Source of the DNA: Alkalicoccus halolimnae | GTDB lineage: Bacteria > Bacillota > Bacilli > Bacillales > Salisediminibacteriaceae | Direction of reading: 5' to 3' | Assembly: GCF_008014775.2 (NCBI RefSeq) | Contig: NZ_CP144914.1 | Span: 3,534,001-3,598,000, forward strand | Length of the DNA: 64,000 nt | In this document: positions 34,917 to 44,282 of the stretch, piece by piece | How positions within the stretch are numbered: position 1 is the stretch's first letter | Layout: each line of letters starts with the position of its first letter | Program-made: the position numbers and the translations under genes | The notes under the pieces: model-generated | Told to the model about the DNA's origin: nothing | The model's input: only the letters and a program-made list of their open reading frames with translations | Database searches by the model: none

Positions 34917-35837
34917 TTGTTTATTTATACAGTACGACGTTTACTCCAGACGATACCGGTGCTTATCGGGGTCACCCTCGTTGTCTTTCTTATGATGCAC
35001 CTGATTCCGGGGGACCCGGCGCAGATTATTGCCGGTGAAAGTGCAACAGAACAGCAGATTGAACAAACCCGGGACCGCCTCGGACTGAACGATCCTCTGC
35101 CTGTACAGTACGCCACTTTCGTTGGTAATGCCGTAACCGGTGATTTAGGTAACTCTATCCGCAGCGGACGCGCTGTCACAGATGAAATCAGCGCCCGCTT
35201 CTGGATAACCGTAGAGCTCGCTTTTTACAGTACGCTTCTCAGTATCTTTATCGGACTGATTGCAGGCATCGTTTCTGCAACCAGAAGAAATTCCCCGCTT
35301 GATATGTTTATTATGGTTTTTGCCCTTTTCGGCCTTTCCATGCCGAACTTCTGGCTTGGTCTGATGCTGATTCAATATTTCGCATTGAACATCGAATGGC
35401 TTCCGGTATCGGGCTGGGGCACTCCGGCTTCAATCATCCTCCCGGTTATCACGCTGGGAACGGCCGGTGCAGCTATTATTGCCCGTATGACACGCTCGAG
35501 TATGCTTGAAGTTATTCACCAGGATTACATCCGTACAGCCCGTGCCAAAGGCGTAAAAGAACGCTATGTCGTTTATAAGCACGCGCTGCGTAATGCTCTT
35601 ATCCCTGTTGTAACAGTGGTTGGTCTTCAGTTTGGTGTTCTTCTCGGCGGTGCAGTGCTTACAGAGACTGTATTTGCGATAAACGGCCTCGGCAGGCTCG
35701 TCGTCGAAGCGATCGCCCAGCGTGATTTCCCAATCGTCCAGGGTGCTGTATTGATTCTTGCCCTGCTGTTTGTACTCGTAAACTTTGCCGTGGACATTTC
35801 CTACCGCTTCCTTAACAAGCGGATTGAGCTTGACTAA
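34917..35837 (+). CDS. oppB: Peptide ABC transporter permease, OppB/DppB type
   Basis: A 306-residue permease with six membrane helices. The N-terminus ([19 protein letters not shown]) and the LIPGDPA segment are typical of OppB/DppB, and the EAA-type loop reads [28 protein letters not shown]. The start is TTG, preceded by AGAGAGGTGA. It lies 21 bases after oppC and pairs with it to form the channel. Confidence 0.94.
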   Translation: MFIYTVRRLLQTIPVLIGVTLVVFLMMHLIPGDPAQIIAGESATEQQIEQTRDRLGLNDPLPVQYATFVGNAVTGDLGNSIRSGRAVTDEISARFWITVELAFYSTLLSIFIGLIAGIVSATRRNSPLDMFIMVFALFGLSMPNFWLGLMLIQYFALNIEWLPVSGWGTPASIILPVITLGTAGAAIIARMTRSSMLEVIHQDYIRTARAKGVKERYVVYKHALRNALIPVVTVVGLQFGVLLGGAVLTETVFAINGLGRLVVEAIAQRDFPIVQGAVLILALLFVLVNFAVDISYRFLNKRIELD

Positions 35838-35872
35838 AATTATCATTCCAGCATAGAAAGGTGGGAGACCTG

Positions 35873-36925
35873 TTGGATAATCTGAAAGACAACGACACGC
35901 ATTCTATTATTAAAGTTGATGACCTGCAGACATCCTTTTTCACTCATAAAGGCGAAATAAAAGCCGTAGACGGTGTCCATTTTGATGTACCATCCGGAAA
36001 AACACTCGGTATCGTCGGGGAATCCGGTTCGGGAAAGAGTATTACTTCTCTTTCCATCATGAGACTGATTGATGACCCCGGCCGTATCAAAGGCGGCTCC
36101 ATCACCTTTAACGGCGAAGACCTTCTTGCAAAATCAGAAGCGGAAATGCGCAGCATCCGCGGGAATAAAATTTCGATGATTTTCCAGGAGCCGATGACGT
36201 CATTGAACCCTGTTTATACGATCGGGGATCAGATTGCAGAGTCCTACCAGATTCACCAGGGGCTCTCAAAAAAAGACGCCCTCAATAAAGCTCTCGGAAT
36301 GCTGGAACTGGTCGGTATTCCTTCGCCAAAAGCGCGCCTGAAAGCCTATCCCCATGAACTCTCCGGAGGCATGCGCCAGCGTGCGATGATCGCAATCGCC
36401 CTGGCCTGCAATCCACAGCTGCTCATTGCGGATGAGCCGACGACAGCTCTCGATGTTACGATTCAGGCACAGATTCTGAGACTGATCAGCGGCCTGCAGG
36501 AAGAGCTCGGCATGTCCATGCTGCTGATCACGCATGACCTTGGCGTCGTAGCAGAAACCTGTGACTACGTTGCCGTCATGTATGCCGGCAAAATCGTTGA
36601 ATATGCCGATGTAGAAACACTCTTTAACAATCCAAATCACCCGTACACGGTCGGTTTGTTAAAATCTCTTCCGCGGCACGATATCGATCAGGAAGAGCTT
36701 GCAGTAATTAAAGGGATGGTTCCGAGTCCGGATGACCTTCCTGACGGATGCCGCTTTGCTCCGCGCTGCCCTTTTGCAAGAGAAATGTGTGTAGAAAGAC
36801 TGCCTGATCTCGAAGATCTTAAAGATGGAAATCAAGTCCGCTGCTGGATTCATACAGACCAGTGGGACGGCCCGGAGGTGAATGTCAAAGATGACTACGG
36901 ACATACTGAAAGTTCAAAATCTTAA
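35873..36925 (+). CDS. oppD: Peptide ABC transporter ATPase, OppD type
   Basis: An ATP-binding subunit of about 350 residues. Walker A is GESGSGKS, the signature is LSGGMRQR, Walker B is LLIADEP, and the switch His is in LITHDLG. The C-terminal oligopeptide-family extension includes [10 protein letters not shown], with the cysteines seen in OppD/OppF. I chose TTG at 35873, eight bases after AGGTGG; a GTG at 35861 lies inside that site. The next ATPase gene overlaps its end. Confidence 0.94.
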   Translation: MDNLKDNDTHSIIKVDDLQTSFFTHKGEIKAVDGVHFDVPSGKTLGIVGESGSGKSITSLSIMRLIDDPGRIKGGSITFNGEDLLAKSEAEMRSIRGNKISMIFQEPMTSLNPVYTIGDQIAESYQIHQGLSKKDALNKALGMLELVGIPSPKARLKAYPHELSGGMRQRAMIAIALACNPQLLIADEPTTALDVTIQAQILRLISGLQEELGMSMLLITHDLGVVAETCDYVAVMYAGKIVEYADVETLFNNPNHPYTVGLLKSLPRHDIDQEELAVIKGMVPSPDDLPDGCRFAPRCPFAREMCVERLPDLEDLKDGNQVRCWIHTDQWDGPEVNVKDDYGHTESSKS

Positions 36926-37904
36926 GCAGTACTTCCCGATTAAAGGGGGGATTTTCGGCCGCAAAGTAAATGACGTCAAAGCGGTCGACGATATTTCTTT
37001 TGAAGTGAAACAGGGAGAAACACTCAGCATTGTCGGCGAATCCGGCTGTGGTAAATCAACTACCGGACGGGCGATTCTGAGACTCGATGAGCCTACGAGC
37101 GGTGAAGTTGAATTCGGAGGACAGGATCTGCTCGCTCTCAGTAAAAAGCAGATGCGCCAGAGACGCAAAGATCTGCAGATCATCTTTCAGGATCCTTACG
37201 CATCGATTAATCCGCGCCAGACCGTTCGCCAGATTTTAAGTGAAGCTATGCAGATTCAGGACGTCATGCCTAAAGATAAACGGGAAGCCCGTATCAAGGA
37301 ATTGATGAATATCGTCGGCCTCGGTCCGCACCAGATCGACCGTTTCCCGCATGAATTCAGTGGAGGACAGCGGCAGCGTATCGGTATCGCCCGCGCTCTC
37401 TCCGTGGACCCGAAAATGATCATTTGTGACGAATCGGTCTCAGCCCTGGACGTATCAATTCAGGCGCAGGTACTGAACCTTTTGAAAAAACTGCAGAATG
37501 AACTCGATTTAACGTATTTGTTTATTTCCCACGACCTTGGGGTGGTACGCCACATCTCCGACCGGGTACTCGTCATGTATCTCGGTAAAATTGTTGAAAT
37601 TGCAGATAAGAAGTCTCTTTTCGATAACCCGAAGCACCCGTATACGAAAACGCTTCTTTCAGCGATTCCTGTACCGGATCCGACAGTGAAAAAAGACCAG
37701 ATTATTTTGAAAGGTGATGTCCCCTCTCCTATTGATCCGCCGACCGGCTGCCGTTTCCATACTCGCTGTCCGTTCGCAACGGATAAATGTAAAGAGGAAG
37801 AGCCGGTACTCCGTACGAACGATTCTCTTATGGACGGGGGCCACCGAGCTGCCTGCCACTACATTGAAGAGATCGAATCCGGTGAGATGCAGCCGAACTA
37901 TTAA
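36891..37904 (+). CDS. oppF: Peptide ABC transporter ATPase, OppF type
   Basis: The second ATPase, about 337 residues. Walker A GESGCGKS, signature FSGGQRQR, Walker B MIICDES (Ser in place of the usual Pro after the Glu), switch FISHDLG, and the C-terminal [10 protein letters not shown] block. The start overlaps oppD by 35 bases. The ATG at 36891 gives better spacing to GGAGGTGA than the ATG at 36882. OppD and OppF form the heterodimeric motor of the importer. Confidence 0.94.
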   Translation: MTTDILKVQNLKQYFPIKGGIFGRKVNDVKAVDDISFEVKQGETLSIVGESGCGKSTTGRAILRLDEPTSGEVEFGGQDLLALSKKQMRQRRKDLQIIFQDPYASINPRQTVRQILSEAMQIQDVMPKDKREARIKELMNIVGLGPHQIDRFPHEFSGGQRQRIGIARALSVDPKMIICDESVSALDVSIQAQVLNLLKKLQNELDLTYLFISHDLGVVRHISDRVLVMYLGKIVEIADKKSLFDNPKHPYTKTLLSAIPVPDPTVKKDQIILKGDVPSPIDPPTGCRFHTRCPFATDKCKEEEPVLRTNDSLMDGGHRAACHYIEEIESGEMQPNY

Positions 37905-37911
37905 TAACCGT

Positions 37912-37950
37912 AAAAAGGAAGCCCTGCGTAATCCGCGGGCTTCCTTTTTT
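37912..37950 (+). terminator. oppCBDF terminator
   Basis: AAAAAGGAAGCCC...GCG pairs with CGC-GGGCTTCC and is followed by TTTTTT, right after the oppF stop. Confidence 0.9.
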
Positions 37951-37965
37951 ATGGACTTCCTTAAA

Positions 37966-38160
37966 AATAAAGCTACCTTGAAAATAAAGTATTTAAGCAA
38001 TGAACGTGCGCTTTCGTTTCCACAGGGATCCAGGGCCTGTTTTTGGAAAAGCGAGTATTTCCCAAACAGGGTCTTCCGAGTTCGCTTAATTCCTCTGGAG
38101 GCACCGCCGATCGCTTCAGAGAGAAAAGTAAAAGGCGTCCCTATAGAAACTGAGGTTTTA
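37966..38160 (+). repeat. Family A palindromic repeat, copy A4 (degenerate)
   Basis: Starts AAGCTACCTTGAAAATAAAG, then GTGCGCTTTCGTTTCCACAGGGA as in A1 and A2. The centre is replaced by CTGTTTTTGGAAAAG...CCCAAACAGG, which can pair (CCTGTTT with AAACAGG). It ends with TCTGGAGGCACCGCC. It fills the gap between the opp terminator and azoR. Confidence 0.6.
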
Positions 38161-38166
38161 GAAAGT

Positions 38167-38760
38167 CTATTTAAAAGTCCCAGCGAGTGCTTCTGCCTGG
38201 CGCTTTGCCTGGTTAAGCCTCTCTTCGACTTCCTCGGGATAAGTGCTAGTGCCTTCGATAAAAATATGCTCATACGTCTTTACGCCGACCAGTTTGAAAA
38301 TCGTCCTCAAATAGCTGTCGCCGTGCTCAAAGGCAGCCAGTTTACCTTCTGAATAGATGCCGCCCCGCGACTGGATATGAAGAATCCTGGTGCCTTCCAT
38401 CTGTCCTTCGATACCATTTTCTCCAAAACGAAATGTTTTACCGGGAAGAATGAGGTGATCGATATACGCTTTTACAGGAGAAGGCACGCCCATATTCCAA
38501 AGCGGGGTGACAATCACAACCTGATCGAACCGCAGAAACTGATCGACATACTTGTTTGTTACGACCTCTTCACTGTTCCTCTCCCATGCTGCAAGTGCCT
38601 CCCCTTCCAGTGCAGGAATCTTTTCTGCGAATAGATCGAGGAGGACAACCTCACCCTCGGGGCAGCTTTTTTTATAGGCATCCAAAAAATGCTCTCCCAG
38701 CTGGAGGCTGCAGGATTCCTTTACCGGTTTCGGGTTCGCTGTTACATAAAGAAGACCCAT
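38167..38760 (-). CDS. FMN-dependent NADH-azoreductase
   Basis: A 197-residue flavodoxin-fold quinone/azo reductase of the AzoR family. Typical segments: LLYVTANPKP near the N-terminus (phosphate-binding loop of FMN), VTPLWNMGVPSPVKAYIDHLILPGKTF (flavin/dimer region) and SRGGIYSEG. It uses NADH and FMN to reduce quinones or azo compounds in the cytoplasm. AGGTGA precedes the ATG, eight bases after the phosphatidyltransferase gene, so it appears to be the last gene of the ynj-like operon, though it could simply be a passenger. Confidence 0.9.
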   Translation of the reverse strand: MGLLYVTANPKPVKESCSLQLGEHFLDAYKKSCPEGEVVLLDLFAEKIPALEGEALAAWERNSEEVVTNKYVDQFLRFDQVVIVTPLWNMGVPSPVKAYIDHLILPGKTFRFGENGIEGQMEGTRILHIQSRGGIYSEGKLAAFEHGDSYLRTIFKLVGVKTYEHIFIEGTSTYPEEVEERLNQAKRQAEALAGTFK

Positions 38761-38768
38761 TGTATCAC

Positions 38769-39353
38769 CTACTTATCGAGAATTTGTTTCGCATGATACA
38801 GCCGCTGCATCGCTGTAATAATTTCTACGAATAGAAACAGCAGCGTGAAGAAAAGCAGATAGTCCACGAAAATGATCATAAGCGACAGAAGCAGAAATCC
38901 TTCCGTCCTCTCGGCGAGCGCGGGCTGATAGTAAAAGGATTTTTCGGTGTTTTCATCAGAAACAGCTCCAACAGTAAGGAAAATCGTCACCGTATAAAGA
39001 ATGGAGGCGGTCAGCAGAAGCATCGCCCACATCGTATCCGGAAAACGAAAAGCAAGTGCTAATATAATTCCAATTTCCACAAGACGGTCAAAGCTGACGT
39101 CCAGAACGGTTCCGAATTTGGAAGGGGTTGTCTTCCGGGCCATAGCCCCGTCCACTGTATCGATAAATCCTGAAACCCAGAGCAGCAGAAGACCGGTCCA
39201 GTAATAGCCGAAATAGACAGACAGTGCCGCTGCAAGACCGATCAGGAAGCCGATGACTGTAACCTGGTTCGCATGCATCCCCGCCCGCAGAGCTGTATCC
39301 GCTGACTTTTCTACAAGCGGCTGGACGATATGTTTTGCTTTCGTATCAATCAC
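38769..39353 (-). CDS. CDP-alcohol phosphatidyltransferase
   Basis: A protein of about 194 residues with five to six membrane helices and the complete CDP-alcohol phosphotransferase signature: DTVDGAMAR followed at the required spacing by Gly and two Asp (FGTVLDVSFD). Family enzymes join CDP-diacylglycerol or another CDP-alcohol to a second alcohol to make phospholipids. The acceptor is unknown. I chose the GTG at 39353, which overlaps the ATPase stop by eight bases; a longer frame starts at 39377. In E. coli a member of this family, ynjF, lies in the same ynjBCD transporter neighbourhood, so the linkage is probably functional (established synteny plus inference). Confidence 0.88.
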   Translation of the reverse strand: MIDTKAKHIVQPLVEKSADTALRAGMHANQVTVIGFLIGLAAALSVYFGYYWTGLLLLWVSGFIDTVDGAMARKTTPSKFGTVLDVSFDRLVEIGIILALAFRFPDTMWAMLLLTASILYTVTIFLTVGAVSDENTEKSFYYQPALAERTEGFLLLSLMIIFVDYLLFFTLLFLFVEIITAMQRLYHAKQILDK

Positions 39354-40290
39354 TGGACACACTTCCTTTTTGAACAACGGTTACCGCTGTTTCTTCTGCT
39401 TCCCGCCACTGCATGTCGGACCGGATAACGACCGACTGCTTCAGCTCGGGCAGATAGACACGGTAGAAGGAATAGCCATAGGCATACAGCGGGTGTTCAA
39501 TAATTCCTTTGTACGCCCCGCTTTTTGCGCCTGTCATCGTTAAGGAAGCGGCCGAATAAAAGACACCATCCACATAAATACCGTCGCTCATAAACCCGGC
39601 GACCGACGCGTTTGCAGGGTGGGAATAGACTTCTCCGGGAATTCCCTCCTGCTGGAGAATACCGTCTTTCATGACGATCAGTCTGTCCCCCATGACAACC
39701 GCTTCTTCCCTGTCGTGTGTCACAAACAGCGCTGTCACCCCTTCTTCTTTAAGAAAACGGCGCACCCATAAGCGGAGCGACTGGCGCAGATGCGCGTCAA
39801 GGCTGCTGAACGGTTCGTCAAGCAGCAGGACGGAAGGCTGCAGCATCAGTGCCCGGGCGAGCGATACCCGCTGCTGCTGACCTCCGGAGAGCTGGGAAGG
39901 ATACTTGTCTTTCCATTCAAGCATCTCTACTTTTTTCAGCATTTTTTGTGCCTGGTTTTCCCGATCTTTGGAGGAAAGGCGTCGTTTGCCGTACTTCACC
40001 CCGTAAAGAACGTTCTGAATCACGGTCAAATGCGGAAACAGCAGCGCTTCCTGAAACATAAGCACAACTGGACGTTTCTCTGCTTTCTCGGCAGTGATGT
40101 CCTTTCCATGCAGTTCGATCCTGCCGCTGCTCATTTTCGTCAATCCGGCAATACAGCGGAGAAGGGTTGTTTTCCCGCAGCCGGAGGGCCCGACAATGCT
40201 GACTATATCCCCCTCATTTATTTCAGCGCTGATGTTTTGAAAAATGGTCTCCTGATGAAATTTTTTCTCCAGCTGAATAAGGTTCAGCAT
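39346..40290 (-). CDS. ABC transporter ATP-binding protein, YnjD-like
   Basis: A 314-residue ATPase: Walker A GPSGCGKTT, Q-loop in LMFQEALLFPH, signature LSGGQQQR, Walker B VLLLDEP and switch FVTHDRE. This is the class of spermidine/putrescine, iron and thiamine importers. About 90 C-terminal residues beyond the core form an accessory domain of uncertain type. AGAGGAGG precedes the ATG at 40290. It is 17 bases after the second permease gene and overlaps the phosphatidyltransferase gene. Confidence 0.9.
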   Translation of the reverse strand: MLNLIQLEKKFHQETIFQNISAEINEGDIVSIVGPSGCGKTTLLRCIAGLTKMSSGRIELHGKDITAEKAEKRPVVLMFQEALLFPHLTVIQNVLYGVKYGKRRLSSKDRENQAQKMLKKVEMLEWKDKYPSQLSGGQQQRVSLARALMLQPSVLLLDEPFSSLDAHLRQSLRLWVRRFLKEEGVTALFVTHDREEAVVMGDRLIVMKDGILQQEGIPGEVYSHPANASVAGFMSDGIYVDGVFYSAASLTMTGAKSGAYKGIIEHPLYAYGYSFYRVYLPELKQSVVIRSDMQWREAEETAVTVVQKGSVSSD

Positions 40291-40307
40291 TGTTAACCTC
40301 CTCTTCG

Positions 40308-41102
40308 TTACGTCCGGCCGAGCCATCTTTGATACACAATGATACCCGTTTCAAACAGTAGAAGAAACAGGACAGGCAGAGCTGCAAATAAGACGGAAAA
40401 GCCGGCAATAACGGCTTCATTGGCACTGTTGAAAAACGGATAGTAAAGGAGCGGGAGGGTGGTGACCTGTCCGCCTCCGATAATCGCTGTAAGTACATAT
40501 TGACTTAAAGAAATGACAAACACAAGCAGCGCCGTACTGCGCAGGCTCGGTATCATCATCGGCATGAGGACCGTGAAGAAAGTTTTTACCGGCGGTACCC
40601 CGAGCGTCAGACCCTGCTTCATCCAGTAAGGAGAGATGCGGTCGAAGCCCCCTTTAAGTACTCTCACTGCATAAGGCAGTGTCGGCAGCAGGTGAATCAA
40701 TATGACTCCTGAGTAGTGATCGGCGAGGCCGAGCCGGATCATAACGATGTGCAGCCCCATCGCCACAGCAAGGACCGGAACGAGAATCGGCAGGAAGAGG
40801 ATAGTCTCTACTGCTGTTTTCCCGGGCATGTTCCCATGACTGAGCGCATAGGCTGCCGGAACTGCGAGCAGAAAATTAAGTGTGACTACAGCAATCCCGA
40901 TTAAAAAAGTTATCTGAAGCGCAGAGAATATCTGAGGGTCACTGAAAATCACTGCCCAGGCACGCATACTGAAGGCATTCGGCATCACATCAGGCCACGT
41001 CCATCCAAACGTTACGCTTTTCAGAAACAAAAACATCACCGGCACGACAAATATCAGAAGAAACAGCAGAAGAATGACGATTTTTTTCATATGCTTAAGC
41101 AT
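40308..41102 (-). CDS. ABC transporter permease, second half of a YnjC-like pair
   Basis: A 264-residue permease with about six membrane helices and an EAA-type cytoplasmic loop (YWMKQGLTLGVPPVKTFFTV). The ATG at 41102 follows GGAAGGGGG and overlaps the upstream permease by eight bases. E. coli YnjC is a single double-length permease; here the two halves are separate genes. Confidence 0.88.
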   Translation of the reverse strand: MLKHMKKIVILLLFLLIFVVPVMFLFLKSVTFGWTWPDVMPNAFSMRAWAVIFSDPQIFSALQITFLIGIAVVTLNFLLAVPAAYALSHGNMPGKTAVETILFLPILVPVLAVAMGLHIVMIRLGLADHYSGVILIHLLPTLPYAVRVLKGGFDRISPYWMKQGLTLGVPPVKTFFTVLMPMMIPSLRSTALLVFVISLSQYVLTAIIGGGQVTTLPLLYYPFFNSANEAVIAGFSVLFAALPVLFLLLFETGIIVYQRWLGRT

Positions 41103-41964
41103 GGAAACCGCCCCCTTCCAGCCATTTTTTCCGGCGTTTCCGGGAAAAATAGAGAAGCGAAAAAGCAAGAAGAACGGAAGCTGCCGTCAACAGCACCATC
41201 ATTGCCTGAGCAAGCGGACGCTCCGACCACCCCGCCTGATAAAACCAGTCAAAAGCAAGGACCGGCATCATCGCGGGGTAGGTGACTCCGAGCAGGGCTG
41301 GTACTTCAAAGGCTCCGATAATGAATACAAAAAGAATCAAAAATACTTCAATAAGAACAGCTGTCACCCACGGCCCCTCCACTGCACGGAATAACGCCCA
41401 TCCCCTCAGCCCCAGGCTGCGCCCGACCTCTTCCATCCGCCAGTCAATTTCCTGATAGACCGGAAGCAGCATCAGCACGACAAAGGGGACTTCTTTCCAT
41501 ATATAAGTGAGAATAACGCCGATATATAAGGGATCATTAACGAAAATAGGAAAGTCCCGGATCCCTTCAATCCAGCCTATCTCCGCGGTAAGGGAAGAAA
41601 ACCACCCTCCCGGGGAAAAGAAAAGCACTACGATATACGCTCCCACAAAATGAGGAATGAGCATAGGAAACCAGGCGATAATCTTCCAGCGGTCTGTATC
41701 AAACAGCCGGAATAAACTGCGCGTCAGCCCCAGTCCGATCAGAAGGGAAAAAACCGTTGATGTAAAAGCAACATACACGCTGATACGGAAAGAAGCCCAA
41801 AATGTTCTGTCATTCAGCAGTTCCTCATAGCTGCTGAAGAGAGCTTCACTTCCCCCAAACGCCATGCTCTCCTGAAAGGCCCTGAATAAGCCCTGCCCGA
41901 CAAACAGGAGCATAAAGAGAAGGAGGGGAGCTGCAAGCAGCCATCCTTTAACGCTGCTGGACAA
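41095..41964 (-). CDS. ABC transporter permease, first half of a YnjC-like pair
   Basis: A permease of about 290 residues. The first membrane helix begins almost at once (VKGWLLAAPLLLFMLLFV), followed by five more and an EAA-like loop (MEEVGRSLGLRGWALFRAVEGPW). The start is uncertain: TTG at 41964 fits the helix position and GGGAG spacing and overlaps the binding-protein gene by 17 bases; an ATG at 42009 is possible. Confidence 0.86.
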   Translation of the reverse strand: MSSSVKGWLLAAPLLLFMLLFVGQGLFRAFQESMAFGGSEALFSSYEELLNDRTFWASFRISVYVAFTSTVFSLLIGLGLTRSLFRLFDTDRWKIIAWFPMLIPHFVGAYIVVLFFSPGGWFSSLTAEIGWIEGIRDFPIFVNDPLYIGVILTYIWKEVPFVVLMLLPVYQEIDWRMEEVGRSLGLRGWALFRAVEGPWVTAVLIEVFLILFVFIIGAFEVPALLGVTYPAMMPVLAFDWFYQAGWSERPLAQAMMVLLTAASVLLAFSLLYFSRKRRKKWLEGGGFHA

Positions 41965-43153
41965 CTTCCTGCTCCCAGTTCTCCTGAATCCAGTCGACGT
42001 AGCGGGCATCAAGCTCCGGCAGGACGTTTTCCTGAGAAACCACTTCCTCTCCGACAAAAGCTTCTATTTCTGCCTGTTCTTCCGCACTAAGCGTATCCGT
42101 ATCCAGAATGTGTCCTTCCCCCCACATGCCCGGATCCAGCTTAGCAATTTGAGCTTCCGGCGAAAGCATGTAGTTGATGGCGACAAGCGCAGCGGCTGGT
42201 TCCGGAGTGTTGAACGGCATGCTTAAGTAGTGCGTACTGCTGATGGACCCGGAATCCAACCCGACCGTTTCTGTTTCTTCGGGAAATGTCCCCTGCTCGA
42301 TCAGACTTTCCGCACGGTATTCATTGAAGCCCATCGTAGCTTTCACCTCTCCGTTTGCAAACATCTGATCCAGCTGGGCCAGGGCATCAGGGTAGGTCTC
42401 CCCGTTCCTCCAGAGTGTGGGCTGCAGACGGCGGAGAACCTCCCATACTTCGTCTCCATTTGCTTCCAGCCACTCTTCATCATAGGAAGATACATCTTCC
42501 GGATTTTCCGCAACATAGTGGAGGATATGGCGGACAAACCCATTGCCGGTATCATTGAAAACATCAGGGTATGTAAAATTACCTGGATTATTTTCCGACC
42601 ACTCCAGCAGTTCTTCCATTGTCTGTGGAGGATTGGCTGTATCTCGAAATTGAAAGGCATACTGCACGTTCCCCCATGGCACCTCCATGCCTTCGACATC
42701 AATTCCCATGTCATTTTCGACGTAAGGTGCCTCGAGATTCACATGGTCCTCCATGTTGGGAAGAATGGAAGCAATTGAACCGTAAAGAAGGTCATTTTCT
42801 TTCGCATTCCTGAAATTTTCCCCGTTAATCCAGAGAATATCTGCAGCCCCTTCCTGCTGATCTGCTTCTCTTTCGTTCATCAGCCTTGAAAGAAATTCCG
42901 TCGCGTCCATCGGATAGCGGGTAAACGAAATTCCGTACTCTTCCTGCAGGGCCGGTGCAACGAAATCGTCCATGTATTCATTGACCCCTTCATCTCCTCC
43001 CCACATATAGACCCCGATTTCCGCTCCTTCCGCTTCCTGAACAATTTCCTCCCATTCCTTGTCCTGCATCGTGGCTGCGTCACTTTCCTGTTCTTCCCCG
43101 CCGGAACAGGCTGTCAGCAGAACCCCTAACAATATTACACTGCTTCGCTTCAT
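41948..43153 (-). CDS. ABC transporter substrate-binding lipoprotein, YnjB-like
   Basis: A 401-residue solute-binding protein with a short signal peptide and lipobox LTAC (Cys16). The mature part has an acidic linker and a type-II periplasmic-binding fold resembling YnjB and spermidine/thiamine binders (VYMWGGDEGVNEYMDDFV, ADILWINGENF, MPFNTPEPAAAL). The ligand of YnjB proteins is not established. Its ATG overlaps the stop of the CHY gene (TGATG), which implies translational coupling. Confidence 0.88.
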   Translation of the reverse strand: MKRSSVILLGVLLTACSGGEEQESDAATMQDKEWEEIVQEAEGAEIGVYMWGGDEGVNEYMDDFVAPALQEEYGISFTRYPMDATEFLSRLMNEREADQQEGAADILWINGENFRNAKENDLLYGSIASILPNMEDHVNLEAPYVENDMGIDVEGMEVPWGNVQYAFQFRDTANPPQTMEELLEWSENNPGNFTYPDVFNDTGNGFVRHILHYVAENPEDVSSYDEEWLEANGDEVWEVLRRLQPTLWRNGETYPDALAQLDQMFANGEVKATMGFNEYRAESLIEQGTFPEETETVGLDSGSISSTHYLSMPFNTPEPAAALVAINYMLSPEAQIAKLDPGMWGEGHILDTDTLSAEEQAEIEAFVGEEVVSQENVLPELDARYVDWIQENWEQEVVQQR

Positions 43154-43497
43154 CAGGCATCCTCCTTACCAGGTTCGAAATAATAACTGTAATGGAGTGC
43201 ACAGTTTGGGTTAAACTTCGCACTGCAGGAAGGACAATGGTCTTTCGCCTGCAGGTACTCGCGGATTTCAAGCTCCGTACCGCAGGTCCCGCACAGAACA
43301 GCCTTCACTTCCCGTCTGTCCGCCGCCCAGGGCTTGAAGGCTCTGCCTGTATGCTCCTGATGACACTCGTAGCAGGGATAATAATCTTCACAGCAGCTGC
43401 ATTTCAGCGCAACCCGATCTGTTTCAGAATGGTAATGTCTGCATCTCGTTTCTTCATCGGCTGCCCCGTAGACAGGGATACCATGAATATATTTCAT
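43153..43497 (-). CDS. CHY zinc-finger protein
   Basis: A 114-residue protein with the CHY zinc-finger pattern: C-R-H-Y-H, C-x-C-C-x-x-Y-Y-x-C-Y-x-C-H, C-G-T-C-G, C-P-S-C and a final C-x-L-H-Y-S-Y-Y. Enough Cys/His are present for about three zinc sites. In eukaryotes CHY fingers occur in ubiquitin ligases; bacterial stand-alone versions are uncharacterised. AAGGAGGAGG precedes the ATG. It is the first gene of the transporter operon and overlaps the binding-protein start. Confidence 0.9.
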   Translation of the reverse strand: MKYIHGIPVYGAADEETRCRHYHSETDRVALKCSCCEDYYPCYECHQEHTGRAFKPWAADRREVKAVLCGTCGTELEIREYLQAKDHCPSCSAKFNPNCALHYSYYFEPGKEDA

Positions 43498-43549
43498 AAA
43501 CTGTCCTCCTCCTTATGTATAAACTGTTACGTTTCTTAACTGCTGACCA

Positions 43550-43558
43550 TGCTATAAT
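43550..43558 (+). promoter_or_regulatory. Extended -10 promoter of ykhA-like gene
   Basis: TGCTATAAT (43550-43558) is a perfect extended -10 element about 30 bases upstream of the ATG; no good -35 is seen. The divergent CHY operon must start in the same 90 bases. Confidence 0.6.
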
Positions 43559-43590
43559 GAATAGGATTATTAAAAACAGGAGTGACAGCA

Positions 43591-44112
43591 ATGCATACGA
43601 AAAAATGTAAAGATTCGAAAGTAATTAAAACCGGACGCGTCTTCCCACAGGATACGAACAACCACGATACACTTTTTGGCGGTAAACTGATGAAAGATAT
43701 TGATGACGTCGCTTCTATATCCGCAGCCAGACACTGCCGGCAGGAATGTGTAACAGCATCAACAGACTCGGTGGACTTCCTTCACCCTATCCACCAGACA
43801 GATTCTGTCTGTCTTGAATCCCATGTCTCCTCCACCGGCAAAAGCTCGATGGAAGTCTTCGTGAAAGTCATTGCAGAAGACCTTTTAACAGGCGAGCGCC
43901 GGCTGGCTGCCACCAGCTTCCTCACGTTCGTTGCCCTCGATGACAAAGGGGAAAAAGCTTCCGTGCCCCATGTAGAGCCTGAATCGGATGAAGAAAAATA
44001 TTTGTTCGACACAGCCCCGGGAAGAATTGCTGTCCGGAAAGAAAGCCGGGTTCACAGTAAAAAACTTGCAGAAACGCTGTCAGAGTTAAAACCATGGGAC
44101 GATGATCTGTAG
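43591..44112 (+). CDS. ykhA: Acyl-CoA thioesterase, hotdog fold (YkhA-like)
   Basis: A 173-residue thioesterase of the BFIT/YciA class. It carries the FPQDTNNHDTLFGGKLM active-site segment, with Asn/Asp and the helix Gly-Gly, and the central hotdog helix, then STDSVDFLHPI. It hydrolyses acyl-CoA in the cytoplasm. The C-terminal extension of about 40 residues is acidic then basic, as in Bacillus YkhA. The ATG at 43591 follows AGGAGTGACAGCA; the GTG nine bases earlier lies inside that site. Confidence 0.9.
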   Translation: MHTKKCKDSKVIKTGRVFPQDTNNHDTLFGGKLMKDIDDVASISAARHCRQECVTASTDSVDFLHPIHQTDSVCLESHVSSTGKSSMEVFVKVIAEDLLTGERRLAATSFLTFVALDDKGEKASVPHVEPESDEEKYLFDTAPGRIAVRKESRVHSKKLAETLSELKPWDDDL

Positions 44113-44220
44113 ATTTTATTGTACTATATTTAAGAAAGAAGGTCTCTTCATACGAATAGGTTAACAGGTTCTCTCCTAAGGAATACTGCTCCCCAAAAAA
44201 TTGATTTACTGAGTAAAAAT

Positions 44221-44259
44221 AAAAGCGGCATGACGGGAAATACCTGTCACGCCGCTTTT
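44221..44259 (+). terminator. Terminator after the thioesterase gene
   Basis: AAAAGCGGCATGAC-GG pairs with CC-GTCACGCCGCTTTT over AAATA. It belongs to a family of GCGGCATGACG hairpins also at 44698 and 56027. Confidence 0.85.
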
Positions 44260-44282
44260 CAGGTATACGGTTCACTGCTTCC

